Positions 31,021 through 40,464 are shown, counted from the first letter of the stretch. The stretch: 64,000 nucleotides of DNA from Chryseobacterium sp. KLBC 52 (GCF_003347605.1 NZ_QDFZ01000008.1:1-64000); one strand, 5' to 3'. Translations and numbers: made by a program. Notes: generated by a model from the sequence alone, not told the origin.

Positions 31021-33107
31021 TATGATATTTTACTCCACTTATTTTTTCCTTTGTAGTATCTGATATAATAATTTTTGATGATCAGATTATCAGGTCTTGA
31101 AAGCATAGGATCTGCTTCAAGTATTTTTTCTACTGTATTTTTTGTTGTTTTGATGATCGCAGAATCATTAATAAGATCCAGTCTTTTAAAATCTACCACA
31201 CCACTTTGCTGAGTACCCAATATATCTCCGGGGCCGCGAAGCTGCATATCCACCTCAGAAATTTTAAAACCATCATTGGTTTCAGTCATTGTTTTAATGC
31301 GTGTTCTGCTTTCTTTTGATAATTTATCGGAGGTCATCAGGATACAGTAACTCTGTTCAGCACCTCTTCCTACTCGCCCTCTGAGCTGGTGAAGCTGTGA
31401 TAATCCGAATCTTTCAGAACTTTCAATCACCATCACAGAAGCATTCGGAACGTTTACTCCCACTTCAATTACCGTTGTTGCAACCATTATCTCAGCTTTT
31501 CCCGATGCAAAATAAGCCATCGCAGCATCTTTTTCATCCGGTTTCATTTTCCCGTGAAGCATGGTCACATTGTATTCTGAAAAATAATCCATCACATGCT
31601 CCAAACCTTCCATCAGGTTTTTATAATCCAGGGTTTCCGATTCCTCGATGAGAGGATATACGAAATAAACCTGTCTGCCTTTTTTAATTTCATCTTTACA
31701 GAAGTTATATACATACAATCTGTCTTTTTCCCGGCGGTGAGCTGTGATAATAGGCTTTCTCCCCACTGGCATCTCGTCAATCACGGAAACATCAAGATCG
31801 GAATAAAAACTCATGGCCAGAGTTCTTGGAATAGGAGTGGCAGTCATCACCAGAATATGGGGTGGAATCTTATTTTTAGCCCACAGTTTAGCCCTTTGAG
31901 CAACCCCGAATCTATGCTGTTCATCAATAATGGCTAATCCCAGATTTTTAAATTTAACCTTGTCTTCTAACACAGCATGAGTACCTACTAAAATAGAAAG
32001 TGTACCATTTTCCAGTTCTTCATGGATGATTCTTCTTTCTGCTACTTTGGTAGAACCTGTAAGTAGGCGGATATTGATTCCTGTTTTTTCCAATAGTTCT
32101 TTGATACCATTGTAATGCTGTTGGGCCAAAATTTCTGTGGGAGCCATGAGACAGCTCTGAAAACCATTGTCCATGGCAATAAGCATGGTAAGAAGGGCAA
32201 CCATCGTTTTTCCTGATCCTACATCACCTTGCAAAAGCCTGTTCATCTGAATCGGCCTTTTCATGTCCATTCTTATTTCCTTTAAAACCCTTTTCTGTGC
32301 ATTGGTAAGCTCAAAAGGAAGATGTTTTTCATAAAAATCATTGAAGTGATCTCCAATAATCGGGAAAGGATTACCGTGCGATTGTGTTTTATGATGAAGT
32401 TTCTTTAAGCCATATCCTAACTGAAAGAAAAACGATTCTTCAAATTTCAGTCTGTAATCTGCCTTATCAAAATGTTCCTGATCTTTTGGAAAATGAACAT
32501 TCAGAAAAGCATGCTGTCTGGACATGAATTTAAAGGTTTTCATCAGATATTCCGGGAAATTTTCTTCAATAAGACTTGGAATTTCTTTGCAGATATTTCT
32601 TAAGGCATTCTGGAAAAATCTTTGATTCAATCCTCGTTTGGTTAGTTTTTCAGAACTCGGGTAAATGGGTTTAAGACGAGTGTCTCCCTCTTTTTTTTCT
32701 TCTGCTTCAATTTCCGGATGTGGCATAGAAAACTGACGGTTGAAAACATTGATCTTCCCGAAAATATAAACTTCCCTGTTGATGGGAAGCTGTTCTTTCA
32801 GCCACTTGGAATATTGAAACCAAACCAGATCCATACTGCCGGTTTCATCATTGAACTTTGCTGATAATCGTTTGGTTTTACCGGTCTGAATTTCCTGTAC
32901 CTGAGTAATTTTTCCCTTCAATTGTATTTCCTGACTGGTTTCTTCTCTGAGTTGAGAAACAGTATAGATTTTACTTTTGTCCAGATAACGGATAGGATAG
33001 AAATTCAACATGTCTTCTACGGTAGATAGACCCAACACACTTTTGATGAGTTTGGCTCTTTCCGGACCTATTCCTTTTACATATTCTATGGAGGTTTCGA
33101 GATTCAT
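31020..33107 (-). CDS. recG: ATP-dependent DNA helicase RecG
   Basis: A 695-residue superfamily 2 helicase that remodels stalled replication forks and branched DNA. The wedge domain occupies roughly residues 60-180. Helicase motifs follow: RLLQGDVGSGKTMVALL (Walker A), LAIIDEQHRFGVAQR (motif II), TATPIPRTLA (motif III), and HQLRGRVGRGAEQSYC (motif VI). The C-terminal TRG-type region is visible as RGPGDILGTQQSG. Length is normal for the family. The upstream spacer contains the thioredoxin gene's terminator, so recG likely has its own promoter. Confidence 0.95.
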   Translation of the reverse strand: MNLETSIEYVKGIGPERAKLIKSVLGLSTVEDMLNFYPIRYLDKSKIYTVSQLREETSQEIQLKGKITQVQEIQTGKTKRLSAKFNDETGSMDLVWFQYSKWLKEQLPINREVYIFGKINVFNRQFSMPHPEIEAEEKKEGDTRLKPIYPSSEKLTKRGLNQRFFQNALRNICKEIPSLIEENFPEYLMKTFKFMSRQHAFLNVHFPKDQEHFDKADYRLKFEESFFFQLGYGLKKLHHKTQSHGNPFPIIGDHFNDFYEKHLPFELTNAQKRVLKEIRMDMKRPIQMNRLLQGDVGSGKTMVALLTMLIAMDNGFQSCLMAPTEILAQQHYNGIKELLEKTGINIRLLTGSTKVAERRIIHEELENGTLSILVGTHAVLEDKVKFKNLGLAIIDEQHRFGVAQRAKLWAKNKIPPHILVMTATPIPRTLAMSFYSDLDVSVIDEMPVGRKPIITAHRREKDRLYVYNFCKDEIKKGRQVYFVYPLIEESETLDYKNLMEGLEHVMDYFSEYNVTMLHGKMKPDEKDAAMAYFASGKAEIMVATTVIEVGVNVPNASVMVIESSERFGLSQLHQLRGRVGRGAEQSYCILMTSDKLSKESRTRIKTMTETNDGFKISEVDMQLRGPGDILGTQQSGVVDFKRLDLINDSAIIKTTKNTVEKILEADPMLSRPDNLIIKNYYIRYYKGKNKWSKIS

Positions 33108-33191
33108 TTTCAGGTTTCAGGATGCTGTTTTTCGAATTTTTTGATCCTTATTTCAGATGATAAAAAATAAAGGTTCGAATTTCGGTAAAAT

Positions 33192-33217
33192 AAAAAAGAC
33201 TTCCAAAAAATTGGAAG
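33192..33217 (-). terminator. Terminator after the thioredoxin gene
   Basis: Stem CTTCCAA / TTGGAAG (33200-33206 / 33211-33217) with a 4-nt loop. On the minus strand it runs into a T tract (33192-33197). Confidence 0.75.
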
Positions 33218-33272
33218 CCTCTATAGTGAATTTTTAGAATTGAAAGAGAAAATCCTGTTTCGAAGTTCTCAA

Positions 33273-33806
33273 TTAATCTTTAATTTTAGATTTGAATTTT
33301 TTCTGATAATCCTCCCATTGTTCTCTGGTTTTAATCTTTTTAAACAAATCTTTTGAGATCAGTTCCAGATAAGGTTCCAGTTCTTTGGCAGACAGTTCGC
33401 CCTGAAGAATGGTGATGGGATTGCCATGTTCATCCAGAAATACTGTGCTTGGAACAGCCCCTACATTCATATACTGTGTAAACTCATGCAGAGAATTTTT
33501 CCCCTTTTTATGTTCAGCATTAGGATTTGAAAATGTTCTTCCAAAGATTTCAATGCTCTTTTTTTCTTCTGCATTAAATTTTACAGGATAATAATTTTCA
33601 TTTAAAATCTGAGCCAGTACAGGATGGCCATATGTTTTTTTATCCATTATTTTACATGGACCACACCAGTCTGCATAGAAATCAATTAATATTTTTTTTG
33701 GACTTTCCTTTTGGGCTTTTAAAGCTTCGTCAATGGTCATCCATTTTACCTGGGCAAAACTAAAATTTATTAAAAGTAAGAGAATTATGCTTAAAATTTT
33801 CTTCAT
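33273..33806 (-). CDS. Exported thioredoxin-fold protein
   Basis: A 177-residue protein with a signal peptide (MKKILSIILLLLINFSFAQ) and a thioredoxin fold carrying DFYADWCGPCKIMDK (Cys48, Cys51) and the cis-proline segment VGAVPSTVFLDEHG. It resembles periplasmic DsbD-gamma/thioredoxin-like proteins of Bacteroidetes that reduce or isomerise disulfides. The C-terminal tail is Lys-rich. It lies 41 nt after the POT transporter gene on the same strand and may be in its transcript. Confidence 0.9.
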   Translation of the reverse strand: MKKILSIILLLLINFSFAQVKWMTIDEALKAQKESPKKILIDFYADWCGPCKIMDKKTYGHPVLAQILNENYYPVKFNAEEKKSIEIFGRTFSNPNAEHKKGKNSLHEFTQYMNVGAVPSTVFLDEHGNPITILQGELSAKELEPYLELISKDLFKKIKTREQWEDYQKKFKSKIKD

Positions 33807-33847
33807 ATTGTGATATTTAGGTAAAAATAAGCATAATTACTTATTCT

Positions 33848-35359
33848 TTATTTTACATCCTGCATTAATTTTTTCACGTACGGAGATATCAAAATTAATA
33901 CCACTCCGGCAATTACCGCGTATAATCCCAATTGTTTATATCCATCGGTATAAGTGATCAAAGCATCATAGTTGGTGGAACCTTCTTTTGAAGTAGCAAG
34001 ACTTGCCCCGATAATCCCGGCAACGTACTGTCCATAGGCCGATGCAAGGAACCACATTCCCATCATCATTCCCTGAAGATTCTTGGTTGAAAGCTTCGTC
34101 ATAATGGATAATCCGATAGGAGAGAGGCATAATTCCCCAAGGGTAATAATAAGCAGTGCCAGGGTAAAGAAATTCAGTGAAGTGATTCCCTGAAGGTCTG
34201 CGAACAGGCGCGTTGCAAATAAAACGTAATATCCTAATCCTAAGAAAATAAATCCTAATCCGAATTTGATAATCGTGTTGGGTTCAATTTTTCTTTTGTT
34301 CAGCCAGATCCAGAGAAGTCCGATCAATGGAGCAAGGAAAATAATGAAGAAAGCGCCTCCTGAGTTATTCACCCCATTTGGGTCTAATCCGAAAAGATCC
34401 TTATTCAGGTTTTTGGCAGCGAAAATACTTAAAGAACCTCCACTTTGCTCATAGATTCCCCAGAATATGATTGAAAATATAATGAAAACCAAAGCTGCCC
34501 AAAGTTTTTTGCGCTCTGAAGCCGTTACTTTAGACATTTCATAGAATAAATAGATCAAAGTTAAAGGCCCGATGGTCCACATAAAATAATCTGTATATTC
34601 TGTCTTGGCTACCATGGTCATGATGATGGGTACAAAAACCAAAGACAAGACATATACTCCGTATTCTTTCCATTTCGGTATCGGAGCTGTTTTTACCTCT
34701 GCTAAAGGATGTCCCGGCTGTAAACCGATAGTCCCTAATGTTCTTTGTGTAAATACAAAATTGATCAAGCTTACGACCATTACTATTGAAGCTAATCCAA
34801 AAGCAATATGCCATCTCATTTCTTCTGCAATAATGTTGCTTAAAAATTCTCCTTTACCTATTGCAATACATAAGTACCCACCTAGTAAAGCTCCAAGATT
34901 AATTCCGGCATAGAAAAGCGAAAAACCTGCGTCTGCTCTAGAGTCATTAGGTTTGTAAAGCTGTCCAACCATTGATGAAATATTAGGTTTGAAGAAACCT
35001 GTCCCAACTACGGTGAATGCTATTCCTAAGAAAAAGAATTTATGGGGATCGGTAGCAAGAATTAAACTTCCTACGATCATCAGAAGACCGCCCCAGAAAA
35101 GAGACTTTCGGAATCCTAAGATTTTATCAGCAAAAAGTCCACCAACAAAGGTAAAGGCATATACGAATGCCTGGGTGGCACCATATTGAAGGTTGGCTTC
35201 TTTTTCATGGAAATTAAGCTGTGAGATCATAAAGAAAACCAGCATTCCACGCATTCCGTAGAAACAGAAGCGTTCCCACATTTCAGAGAAAAACAGGCTC
35301 CAGATTTGTCTGGGATACTTTCCTTTGAAATTTTGTATTTCATCTAAAGTTAAGCTCAT
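33848..35359 (-). CDS. POT/PTR-family proton-coupled peptide transporter (1 of 3)
   Basis: A 503-residue inner-membrane protein with about 12-14 membrane spans. The ExxER proton-coupling motif is visible as SEMWERFCFYGMR, and the POT signature region as FTVVGTGFFKPNISSMVGQL followed by GFSLFYAGINLGALLGGYL. It imports di- and tripeptides with protons. The gene follows a DUF1016 nuclease gene by 23 nt with no terminator between, so the two may be co-transcribed with the thioredoxin gene. Confidence 0.92.
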   Translation of the reverse strand: MSLTLDEIQNFKGKYPRQIWSLFFSEMWERFCFYGMRGMLVFFMISQLNFHEKEANLQYGATQAFVYAFTFVGGLFADKILGFRKSLFWGGLLMIVGSLILATDPHKFFFLGIAFTVVGTGFFKPNISSMVGQLYKPNDSRADAGFSLFYAGINLGALLGGYLCIAIGKGEFLSNIIAEEMRWHIAFGLASIVMVVSLINFVFTQRTLGTIGLQPGHPLAEVKTAPIPKWKEYGVYVLSLVFVPIIMTMVAKTEYTDYFMWTIGPLTLIYLFYEMSKVTASERKKLWAALVFIIFSIIFWGIYEQSGGSLSIFAAKNLNKDLFGLDPNGVNNSGGAFFIIFLAPLIGLLWIWLNKRKIEPNTIIKFGLGFIFLGLGYYVLFATRLFADLQGITSLNFFTLALLIITLGELCLSPIGLSIMTKLSTKNLQGMMMGMWFLASAYGQYVAGIIGASLATSKEGSTNYDALITYTDGYKQLGLYAVIAGVVLILISPYVKKLMQDVK

Positions 35360-35382
35360 AATGATATATGATTAAGTTCTAA

Positions 35383-36375
35383 TTAAGGGTTTTTATCTTT
35401 CTGATCCAGTTCAAAACGGATTCTGTCCTGGTCAATAATTTGTTTTAATTCTTCTTCTTTTGGGAGATACAGCAGGTATTTGCTGGCAAATAAATTGTTT
35501 TTATCATTCAAAACGGAATATTTTACAATGGTCTCATCCTTTTCTGAACATAATAAAATTCCGATGGTCGGATTATCACCTTCACCGCGTTTCAGATCAT
35601 CATACATTCTTACATACATATCAATCTGTCCGATATCCTGATGAGAGAGTTCTCCGGTTTTCAAATCAATGATGACAAAGCATTTTAAGATGTAATTATA
35701 GAAGACAAGGTCAATATAAAAATCCGATGTATCCGTTGAAATATGTTGTTGTCTGGCTACGAAAGCAAAACCTTTCCCAAACTCGAGTAAAAACTTTTGA
35801 ATATGATCAATAATGGCTGTTTCAATTTCCTTTTCAGAGAATTGTTCATCAGCTTTTAAACCAAGGAATTCAAAAATATAAGGATCTTTTAAAACACTGT
35901 GAATAGTTTCCGGAGAAGATTTTTTATGCTCTAAAACTCTTTCGTAAGCAAGCGAATTGATTTGTCTTTTGAGATCTCTATAGTTCCAGTTATTCTGAAT
36001 GGACTCATTGATATAATAATTCATTTTATCAGCATTGTCAAGCCTTATCAATAATCTGTAATGGGTCCAGCTCAATTCGTGACGCAGCGCGTCACATATT
36101 GGAAATGTATGATAAAAAGAGCGCATATTTCTTAAATTACTTTCATCAAATCCCTTCCCAAATTCTAAGGTAAGCTTCTGAGAAAGTTTTTTCAGCGTAT
36201 ATTTTCCGTATTCTGCACGTTCTCTTCCCTGTTGTTCATCGTCAACAATCAATTTTCCAATCTGCCAGTAAGTGAGCAGTAGAGTAGAATTCGCAATACG
36301 AAACACTTTTTCGCGCGATTGTCTAATGATTTCCTTTACGGATTGGAATAAAGAATCTTCGGAAATTTCCATCAT
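35383..36375 (-). CDS. DUF1016 (YhcG-type) PD-(D/E)XK nuclease
   Basis: A 330-residue protein. The N-terminal DUF1016 part (residues 1-165) is helical (LLTYWQIGKLIVDDEQQGRE, FGKGFDESNLRNMRSFYHTF). The C-terminal half has the nuclease fold, with DFYIDLVFYNYILKCFVIID and DLKTGELSHQDIGQIDMYV holding the D...(D/E)xK residues. Relatives are DNA-binding nucleases often linked to mobile DNA or restriction loci, but no methylase or specificity gene is here. It lies between two POT genes and is cut off from the upstream one by a terminator at 36384-36412. Adjacent Met codons make the exact start uncertain. Confidence 0.87.
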   Translation of the reverse strand: MMEISEDSLFQSVKEIIRQSREKVFRIANSTLLLTYWQIGKLIVDDEQQGRERAEYGKYTLKKLSQKLTLEFGKGFDESNLRNMRSFYHTFPICDALRHELSWTHYRLLIRLDNADKMNYYINESIQNNWNYRDLKRQINSLAYERVLEHKKSSPETIHSVLKDPYIFEFLGLKADEQFSEKEIETAIIDHIQKFLLEFGKGFAFVARQQHISTDTSDFYIDLVFYNYILKCFVIIDLKTGELSHQDIGQIDMYVRMYDDLKRGEGDNPTIGILLCSEKDETIVKYSVLNDKNNLFASKYLLYLPKEEELKQIIDQDRIRFELDQKDKNP

Positions 36376-36383
36376 ACGAAAAT

Positions 36384-36412
36384 AAAAAAAACCTCTGACT
36401 TTGCAGAGGTTT
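36384..36412 (-). terminator. Terminator after POT transporter 2
   Basis: A 9-bp perfect stem (AAACCTCTG / CAGAGGTTT) with a 6-nt loop, then T residues on the minus strand. It separates the transporter from the nuclease gene. Confidence 0.85.
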
Positions 36413-36433
36413 TATTATATTTTGTTGATACAA

Positions 36434-38188
36434 TTAGTTTACACCATGCATCATTTTCTTCAGGATAGGTGAAATTAAACCAAGGATTACAGAAGCAATC
36501 CCACAAAGTACTACGAATACCATGAAGAATTCGAATAGATTGTGGATTTCAAATCCTACAAAAGTAGGGTTGTGTAATGGTAACTGAGCTTTATCAAAAG
36601 CAGCAACCTGATCAGCTGTCAGTGTTACTTTTTTATCCAAAACATCCTGTAGATTAACACCCATTTCTTGAGCTTTCTTGAACTTATCACCTGTTGCAGG
36701 GATAAGTGCTCCTAATGAACCTGCCAATGCATAACCGGCGGCGTTAGAAATGAAGAAAACACCATATAGTAATGAAGCAAATCTTTTCGGAGCCAGTTTA
36801 CCAACCAATGATAAACCAATTGGAGAAAGACAAAGCTCACCACAAGTCTGGATGAAATAGAGTAACATTAACCATTTGATGGCTAACAGACCTGAGTTTC
36901 CAAGATCTTTTACATTGTGTGCAATAATGAAATAAGAAAGAGCGATCAATGCTAATCCCATTGCTTGCTTGAACGGAGATACAGGCTCCTTTCCTTTAGC
37001 TCTTAACTTGTCCCAGCATAAACTGAAAGGAACCGCTAAAAGAACTACGAAAATACCATTGAAGATCTGAACCATTGAAGGTGGCATATTCCATCCGAAA
37101 ATGTTTCTGTCAGTCTGGTTATCTGCAATAAACGTTAATGAAGATCCAGCCTGCTCAAATGCTGCCCAGAAAAAGATAATAAAGAATGATACGATGTAGA
37201 TTACCCAGATTCTCTGTCTTTCCACTTTATTTTCTGCAGAAGACATAATTAAAAATGCTAGAGCAATACCAGCCGAATAGATGAATGGATAAATGATCCC
37301 TTTAATCAACTGTCCCATCTCTACGGAGTTGAATCCAAATTCACCTACAAGAAGGTATCTGAAAACGAAGAATAAAACAACAAATATTCCACCAGTGATT
37401 CCTAAAGCCTGGCCAGAGAATTTAGCAGTTTGTGTTTCTCCTTCTTCAAAGTCAGCACTTGTATTGTTTTTCGGTAATCCCCCGATAGGTCTTCCTTCAG
37501 GAGTTACTACATATTTATTTTTAAGGATAAAGAAGGTAACAGTTCCGATTACCATCGCAATAGAAGCGGCTAAGAATCCCCATTTGAATGCGAAGATATC
37601 TCTTACTCCGGTTGCAGCATCTTTTACATCTCCTACGTATGGACAGATAAACTGACCAAGGAAAGCCCCGATGTTGATCCCCATGTAGAAAATAGTGAAG
37701 GCAGAATCCAGTTTAGATTTTTCCTGTTTTGGATAAAGGCTTCCCACCATTGAAGAAATATTCGGTTTGAAGAATCCGTTACCAAAAATGATCACAAATA
37801 ATGCCAGCCACATGATAAGTTTAGCACTTCCAATATCCGCTGAGAAAGTAGAGGCACTGATGAATAATAAGAACTGGCCAATAGCCATTAATGATCCACC
37901 AATGATGATCGCATATCTGTTTCCGATATATTTATCAGCAATAAATCCTCCCAAAAGAGGTGTTAAATAACATAAAGCTAGAAATCCACCATAGATGATT
38001 GCTGCATCAGCTTCTTTTATTAATAAGGAATTTACCATGAAGAGCGTCAAAAGAGCTCTCATTCCATAAAAGTTGAAACGCTCCCACATTTCTGTTCCGA
38101 AAAGAACCCATAATCCTTTAGGATGCCTGGAATTCTTATTCTCTACAAATTCATCCGGTTTCGGACTCAATGCTTCAATATTATCCAT
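36434..38188 (-). CDS. POT/PTR-family peptide transporter (2 of 3)
   Basis: A 584-residue paralogue with GTEMWERFNFYGMRALLTLF (ExxER) and GNGFFKPNISSMVGSLYPKQ. A hydrophilic insertion (about residues 225-255, GLPKNNTSADFEEGETQ) and a long periplasmic or cytosolic loop near 495-535 make it longer than the 503-residue copy. It should import di/tripeptides with protons. It has its own consensus promoter (38217-38246) and terminator (36384-36412), so it is a single-gene unit. Confidence 0.92.
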   Translation of the reverse strand: MDNIEALSPKPDEFVENKNSRHPKGLWVLFGTEMWERFNFYGMRALLTLFMVNSLLIKEADAAIIYGGFLALCYLTPLLGGFIADKYIGNRYAIIIGGSLMAIGQFLLFISASTFSADIGSAKLIMWLALFVIIFGNGFFKPNISSMVGSLYPKQEKSKLDSAFTIFYMGINIGAFLGQFICPYVGDVKDAATGVRDIFAFKWGFLAASIAMVIGTVTFFILKNKYVVTPEGRPIGGLPKNNTSADFEEGETQTAKFSGQALGITGGIFVVLFFVFRYLLVGEFGFNSVEMGQLIKGIIYPFIYSAGIALAFLIMSSAENKVERQRIWVIYIVSFFIIFFWAAFEQAGSSLTFIADNQTDRNIFGWNMPPSMVQIFNGIFVVLLAVPFSLCWDKLRAKGKEPVSPFKQAMGLALIALSYFIIAHNVKDLGNSGLLAIKWLMLLYFIQTCGELCLSPIGLSLVGKLAPKRFASLLYGVFFISNAAGYALAGSLGALIPATGDKFKKAQEMGVNLQDVLDKKVTLTADQVAAFDKAQLPLHNPTFVGFEIHNLFEFFMVFVVLCGIASVILGLISPILKKMMHGVN

Positions 38189-38216
38189 TTCTATTGTTAA
38201 TTTTTGTTAAGACTGA

Positions 38217-38246
38217 CAAATATAGTTTATTTTGGGTTTTTGGCAA
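38217..38246 (-). promoter_or_regulatory. Promoter of POT transporter 2
   Basis: The minus strand has TTG (38246-38244), a 19-nt spacer and TATATTTG (38224-38217). It lies 28 nt before the start codon and matches the Bacteroidetes consensus. Confidence 0.75.
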
Positions 38247-38268
38247 GGTTTTAATTTTATTTTTAAAT

Positions 38269-38297
38269 AAAAAAGCTGCGGAGTATATCCGCAGCTT
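38269..38297 (-). terminator. Terminator after POT transporter 3
   Basis: A 10-bp perfect stem (AAGCTGCGGA / TCCGCAGCTT), a GTATA loop and a run of T residues on the minus strand. Confidence 0.9.
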
Positions 38298-38322
38298 AGT
38301 TATCGTTATAATATTAAGCATT

Positions 38323-39978
38323 TTAATGCCCTTTTTCTGTCATAATCTTATTCAGTCTTTTTAACATAGAAAGACCTAAAAGTGTAGCAAATATTAACAA
38401 AGCGAAGTTAACAAGGAAATAATTCGTTTTGTTTTCGTAATTGTACCATGTACTTGCCAGAATTCCTGAAAGCTTATTTCCAACAGAGTTGGCCAGGAAA
38501 AATCCTCCCATCATCAATGCTGTAATCCTTGCAGGCGAAAGTTTGGATACAAAGGAAAGTCCCATTGGAGATAAGCATAATTCCCCGATGGTAATCACTC
38601 CATAACTGGCAACCAGCCATAGAGGAGATACTTTTACAGCGCCATTCTCTCCGGCCATTACCGCTAAAACCATTACCAAACAAGAAAGTCCCGAAATAAA
38701 TAGTCCTAAAACAATCTTGGTAGGTGTCAATGGTTCTTTTCCTTTTCTTCTCAACAATGCCCAGAATCCTACAATAACAGGAGTTAACGCAATAACCCAG
38801 AATGGATTGATAGATTGGAATAATTCTGTATTGTATAGATAAACTTTGTTTTCAGGGTTTTTCTCAAGAGCAGCACGCTGCTCAGGGGATATGTTTTTAA
38901 AGTATACATCTTTTCCCATTTCCTTTTTAGTCTCCCCATTATCATCTTTCTGAGAACGGAACTGGTTATCATAAACAGGAGTTTCTTTATCTTCATAGCT
39001 CTTCCCATCCACCATATAAATTCCTTCCAATGGCTTTTCAAGAGAAGTAGGAACACTTCTGTCCGTGTAATAATTAGCCCATCTTGTTAAAGCTGTACCA
39101 TTTTGTTTGAAGACCGCCCAGAAGAACATACTGATCAGGAATACAGAAAGTAATGCTCCGATAGAGGCTTTTTCATCAGGTTTAGCCTTAAAATAAAGGG
39201 ATGCATAGAAATAAATAACGGGTACACAGGCGAAAATAAAGGCATCCGTACTGTCACTTCCAAAAATATTTCCAGGAATAAACCAACCTATTGCTCCGGC
39301 AACGATAGCAGGAACAAATACTTTGATCAGAATTTCTGAGAGCTTGGTATCTCCTTCCTGTACAGGTTTCATCTGTGCAGCATGGATATAATGCTTTCTT
39401 CCGATGGTAAAAATAACCATTCCGATCAGCATTCCTACACCAGCAGTGATGAAAGCTTCACCCCAGCCGAATTTATTACGCATGAAAGCCGCAATAATAT
39501 TACAGATAAATGCTCCGATATTGATTCCCATATAGAAAATATTATATCCTGAGTCTTTATTTGCTTTATAAGGTTCTTCTGAATAAAGGTTTCCTAATAA
39601 TGTTGAAATAGTAGGTTTAAAGAAACCGTTTCCGATAATAATTAAAGCCAGAGAGGCATAAAAAAGAGGTAAGTCTTTAAAAACTCCCATACCTATATAT
39701 CCTGCAGCCATTAAAAAACCTCCAAGATAAATAGATTTAATATATCCTAACACTCTGTCTGCCAGGAATCCTCCAATAAATGGAGTCAGATAAGTTAAGG
39801 CAATATAAGTTCCGAAAATGTCATCAGCAGTTTTATCCGGAAGTCCAAGTCCGCCCTTCATGCCCGTAGGCTCAATAACATAGAGAACAAAGATTCCAAG
39901 AATCAGGTAGTACCCGAAACGCTCCCACATTTCTGTAAAAAAGAGAAAGGGAAGCCCTTTAGGATGTTTAGTCTTCAT
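38323..39978 (-). CDS. POT/PTR-family peptide transporter (3 of 3) with extra soluble loop
   Basis: A 551-residue paralogue. ExxER appears as FTEMWERFGYYLIL, and the signature as GNGFFKPTISTLLGNLYSEE and GYNIFYMGINIGAFICNII. It has an inserted hydrophilic segment of about 90 residues (around 315-400, with KNISPEQRAALEKNPENK) between two membrane spans that the other two lack. The start at 39978 is preferred because the upstream in-frame ATG at 40002 overlaps the -7 box at 40000-40007, and because MKTKHPKGLPFLFFTEMWER aligns with the family start. Substrate range may differ from the others. Confidence 0.9.
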   Translation of the reverse strand: MKTKHPKGLPFLFFTEMWERFGYYLILGIFVLYVIEPTGMKGGLGLPDKTADDIFGTYIALTYLTPFIGGFLADRVLGYIKSIYLGGFLMAAGYIGMGVFKDLPLFYASLALIIIGNGFFKPTISTLLGNLYSEEPYKANKDSGYNIFYMGINIGAFICNIIAAFMRNKFGWGEAFITAGVGMLIGMVIFTIGRKHYIHAAQMKPVQEGDTKLSEILIKVFVPAIVAGAIGWFIPGNIFGSDSTDAFIFACVPVIYFYASLYFKAKPDEKASIGALLSVFLISMFFWAVFKQNGTALTRWANYYTDRSVPTSLEKPLEGIYMVDGKSYEDKETPVYDNQFRSQKDDNGETKKEMGKDVYFKNISPEQRAALEKNPENKVYLYNTELFQSINPFWVIALTPVIVGFWALLRRKGKEPLTPTKIVLGLFISGLSCLVMVLAVMAGENGAVKVSPLWLVASYGVITIGELCLSPMGLSFVSKLSPARITALMMGGFFLANSVGNKLSGILASTWYNYENKTNYFLVNFALLIFATLLGLSMLKRLNKIMTEKGH

Positions 39979-39999
39979 ATAATCAATTTTCAAATTTCC

Positions 40000-40007
40000 C
40001 AAAAATA
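40000..40007 (-). promoter_or_regulatory. -7 box TAttTTTG of POT transporter 3
   Basis: The minus strand reads TATTTTTG 21 nt before the ATG at 39978. No clear -33 TTG is seen. Confidence 0.5.
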
Positions 40008-40112
40008 GCTTTTTAATTTCAATTGATAAAATAAATAATACTTACCTAAATGATTAATGAAATAAATATAAAATTTTAAGTGTAAAGAGTGATTTATATT
40101 GTTGGATTTAAC

Positions 40113-40221
40113 TTGTACACAGAATATAAATAGTGTAATAAGGGATTGTACACGAAATATACAATAAGATTTCTCTATAAAGTGATATTTGTTTTCTAGT
40201 TTCAAAATGTCAATAATGACA
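40113..40221 (+). promoter_or_regulatory. Direct repeats and palindrome upstream of the GG-leader peptide
   Basis: TTGTACAC occurs at 40113-40120 and again at about 40146-40153, 33 nt apart and each followed by a similar gaa-ata stretch. A perfect palindrome TGTCA-ATAA-TGACA lies at 40208-40221, ending 23 nt before the peptide ATG. These look like regulator sites for the peptide operon; the regulator is unknown and no classical -7 box is seen. Confidence 0.45.
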
Positions 40222-40244
40222 CGTTATTAAAAAAAACATTTATT

Positions 40245-40448
40245 ATGAAAAAATTGAAAAAGATTTCGAGAGAAAATTTGAAAGGTTTAATAGGAGGTGG
40301 GCCTTTCCAACCAAGTGGAGATACAGGATGTAGCTATAAATGTTGCTCAGACAGAAACCCACAAGTATTTAGTGCAACGGTGACTGTTTCTGTAGAGCAA
40401 TCTGGATCTGTTTCTTGTTCTGAGGGATCACATTTAGTTGCTGTTTAA
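40245..40448 (+). CDS. Double-glycine-leader, cysteine-rich bacteriocin-like peptide
   Basis: A 67-residue peptide. The basic leader MKKLKKISRENLKGLIGGG matches the bacteriocin-like GG-leader type common in Chryseobacterium. The remaining core has GCSYKCC and VSCSEG, giving four cysteines. A C39-type peptidase-transporter would be expected to cut after the Gly-Gly and export the core, but none is in this window. A hairpin and then a GLPGLI gene follow on the same strand. Whether it is antimicrobial, a signal or something else is unknown. The leader is clear; the function is inference. Confidence 0.78.
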   Translation: MKKLKKISRENLKGLIGGGPFQPSGDTGCSYKCCSDRNPQVFSATVTVSVEQSGSVSCSEGSHLVAV

Positions 40449-40464
40449 TTTTAATATAAATAGG

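Noticed and set aside
35383..36375. A restriction-modification system.
   Set aside because: No methyltransferase or specificity subunit gene is in the region.
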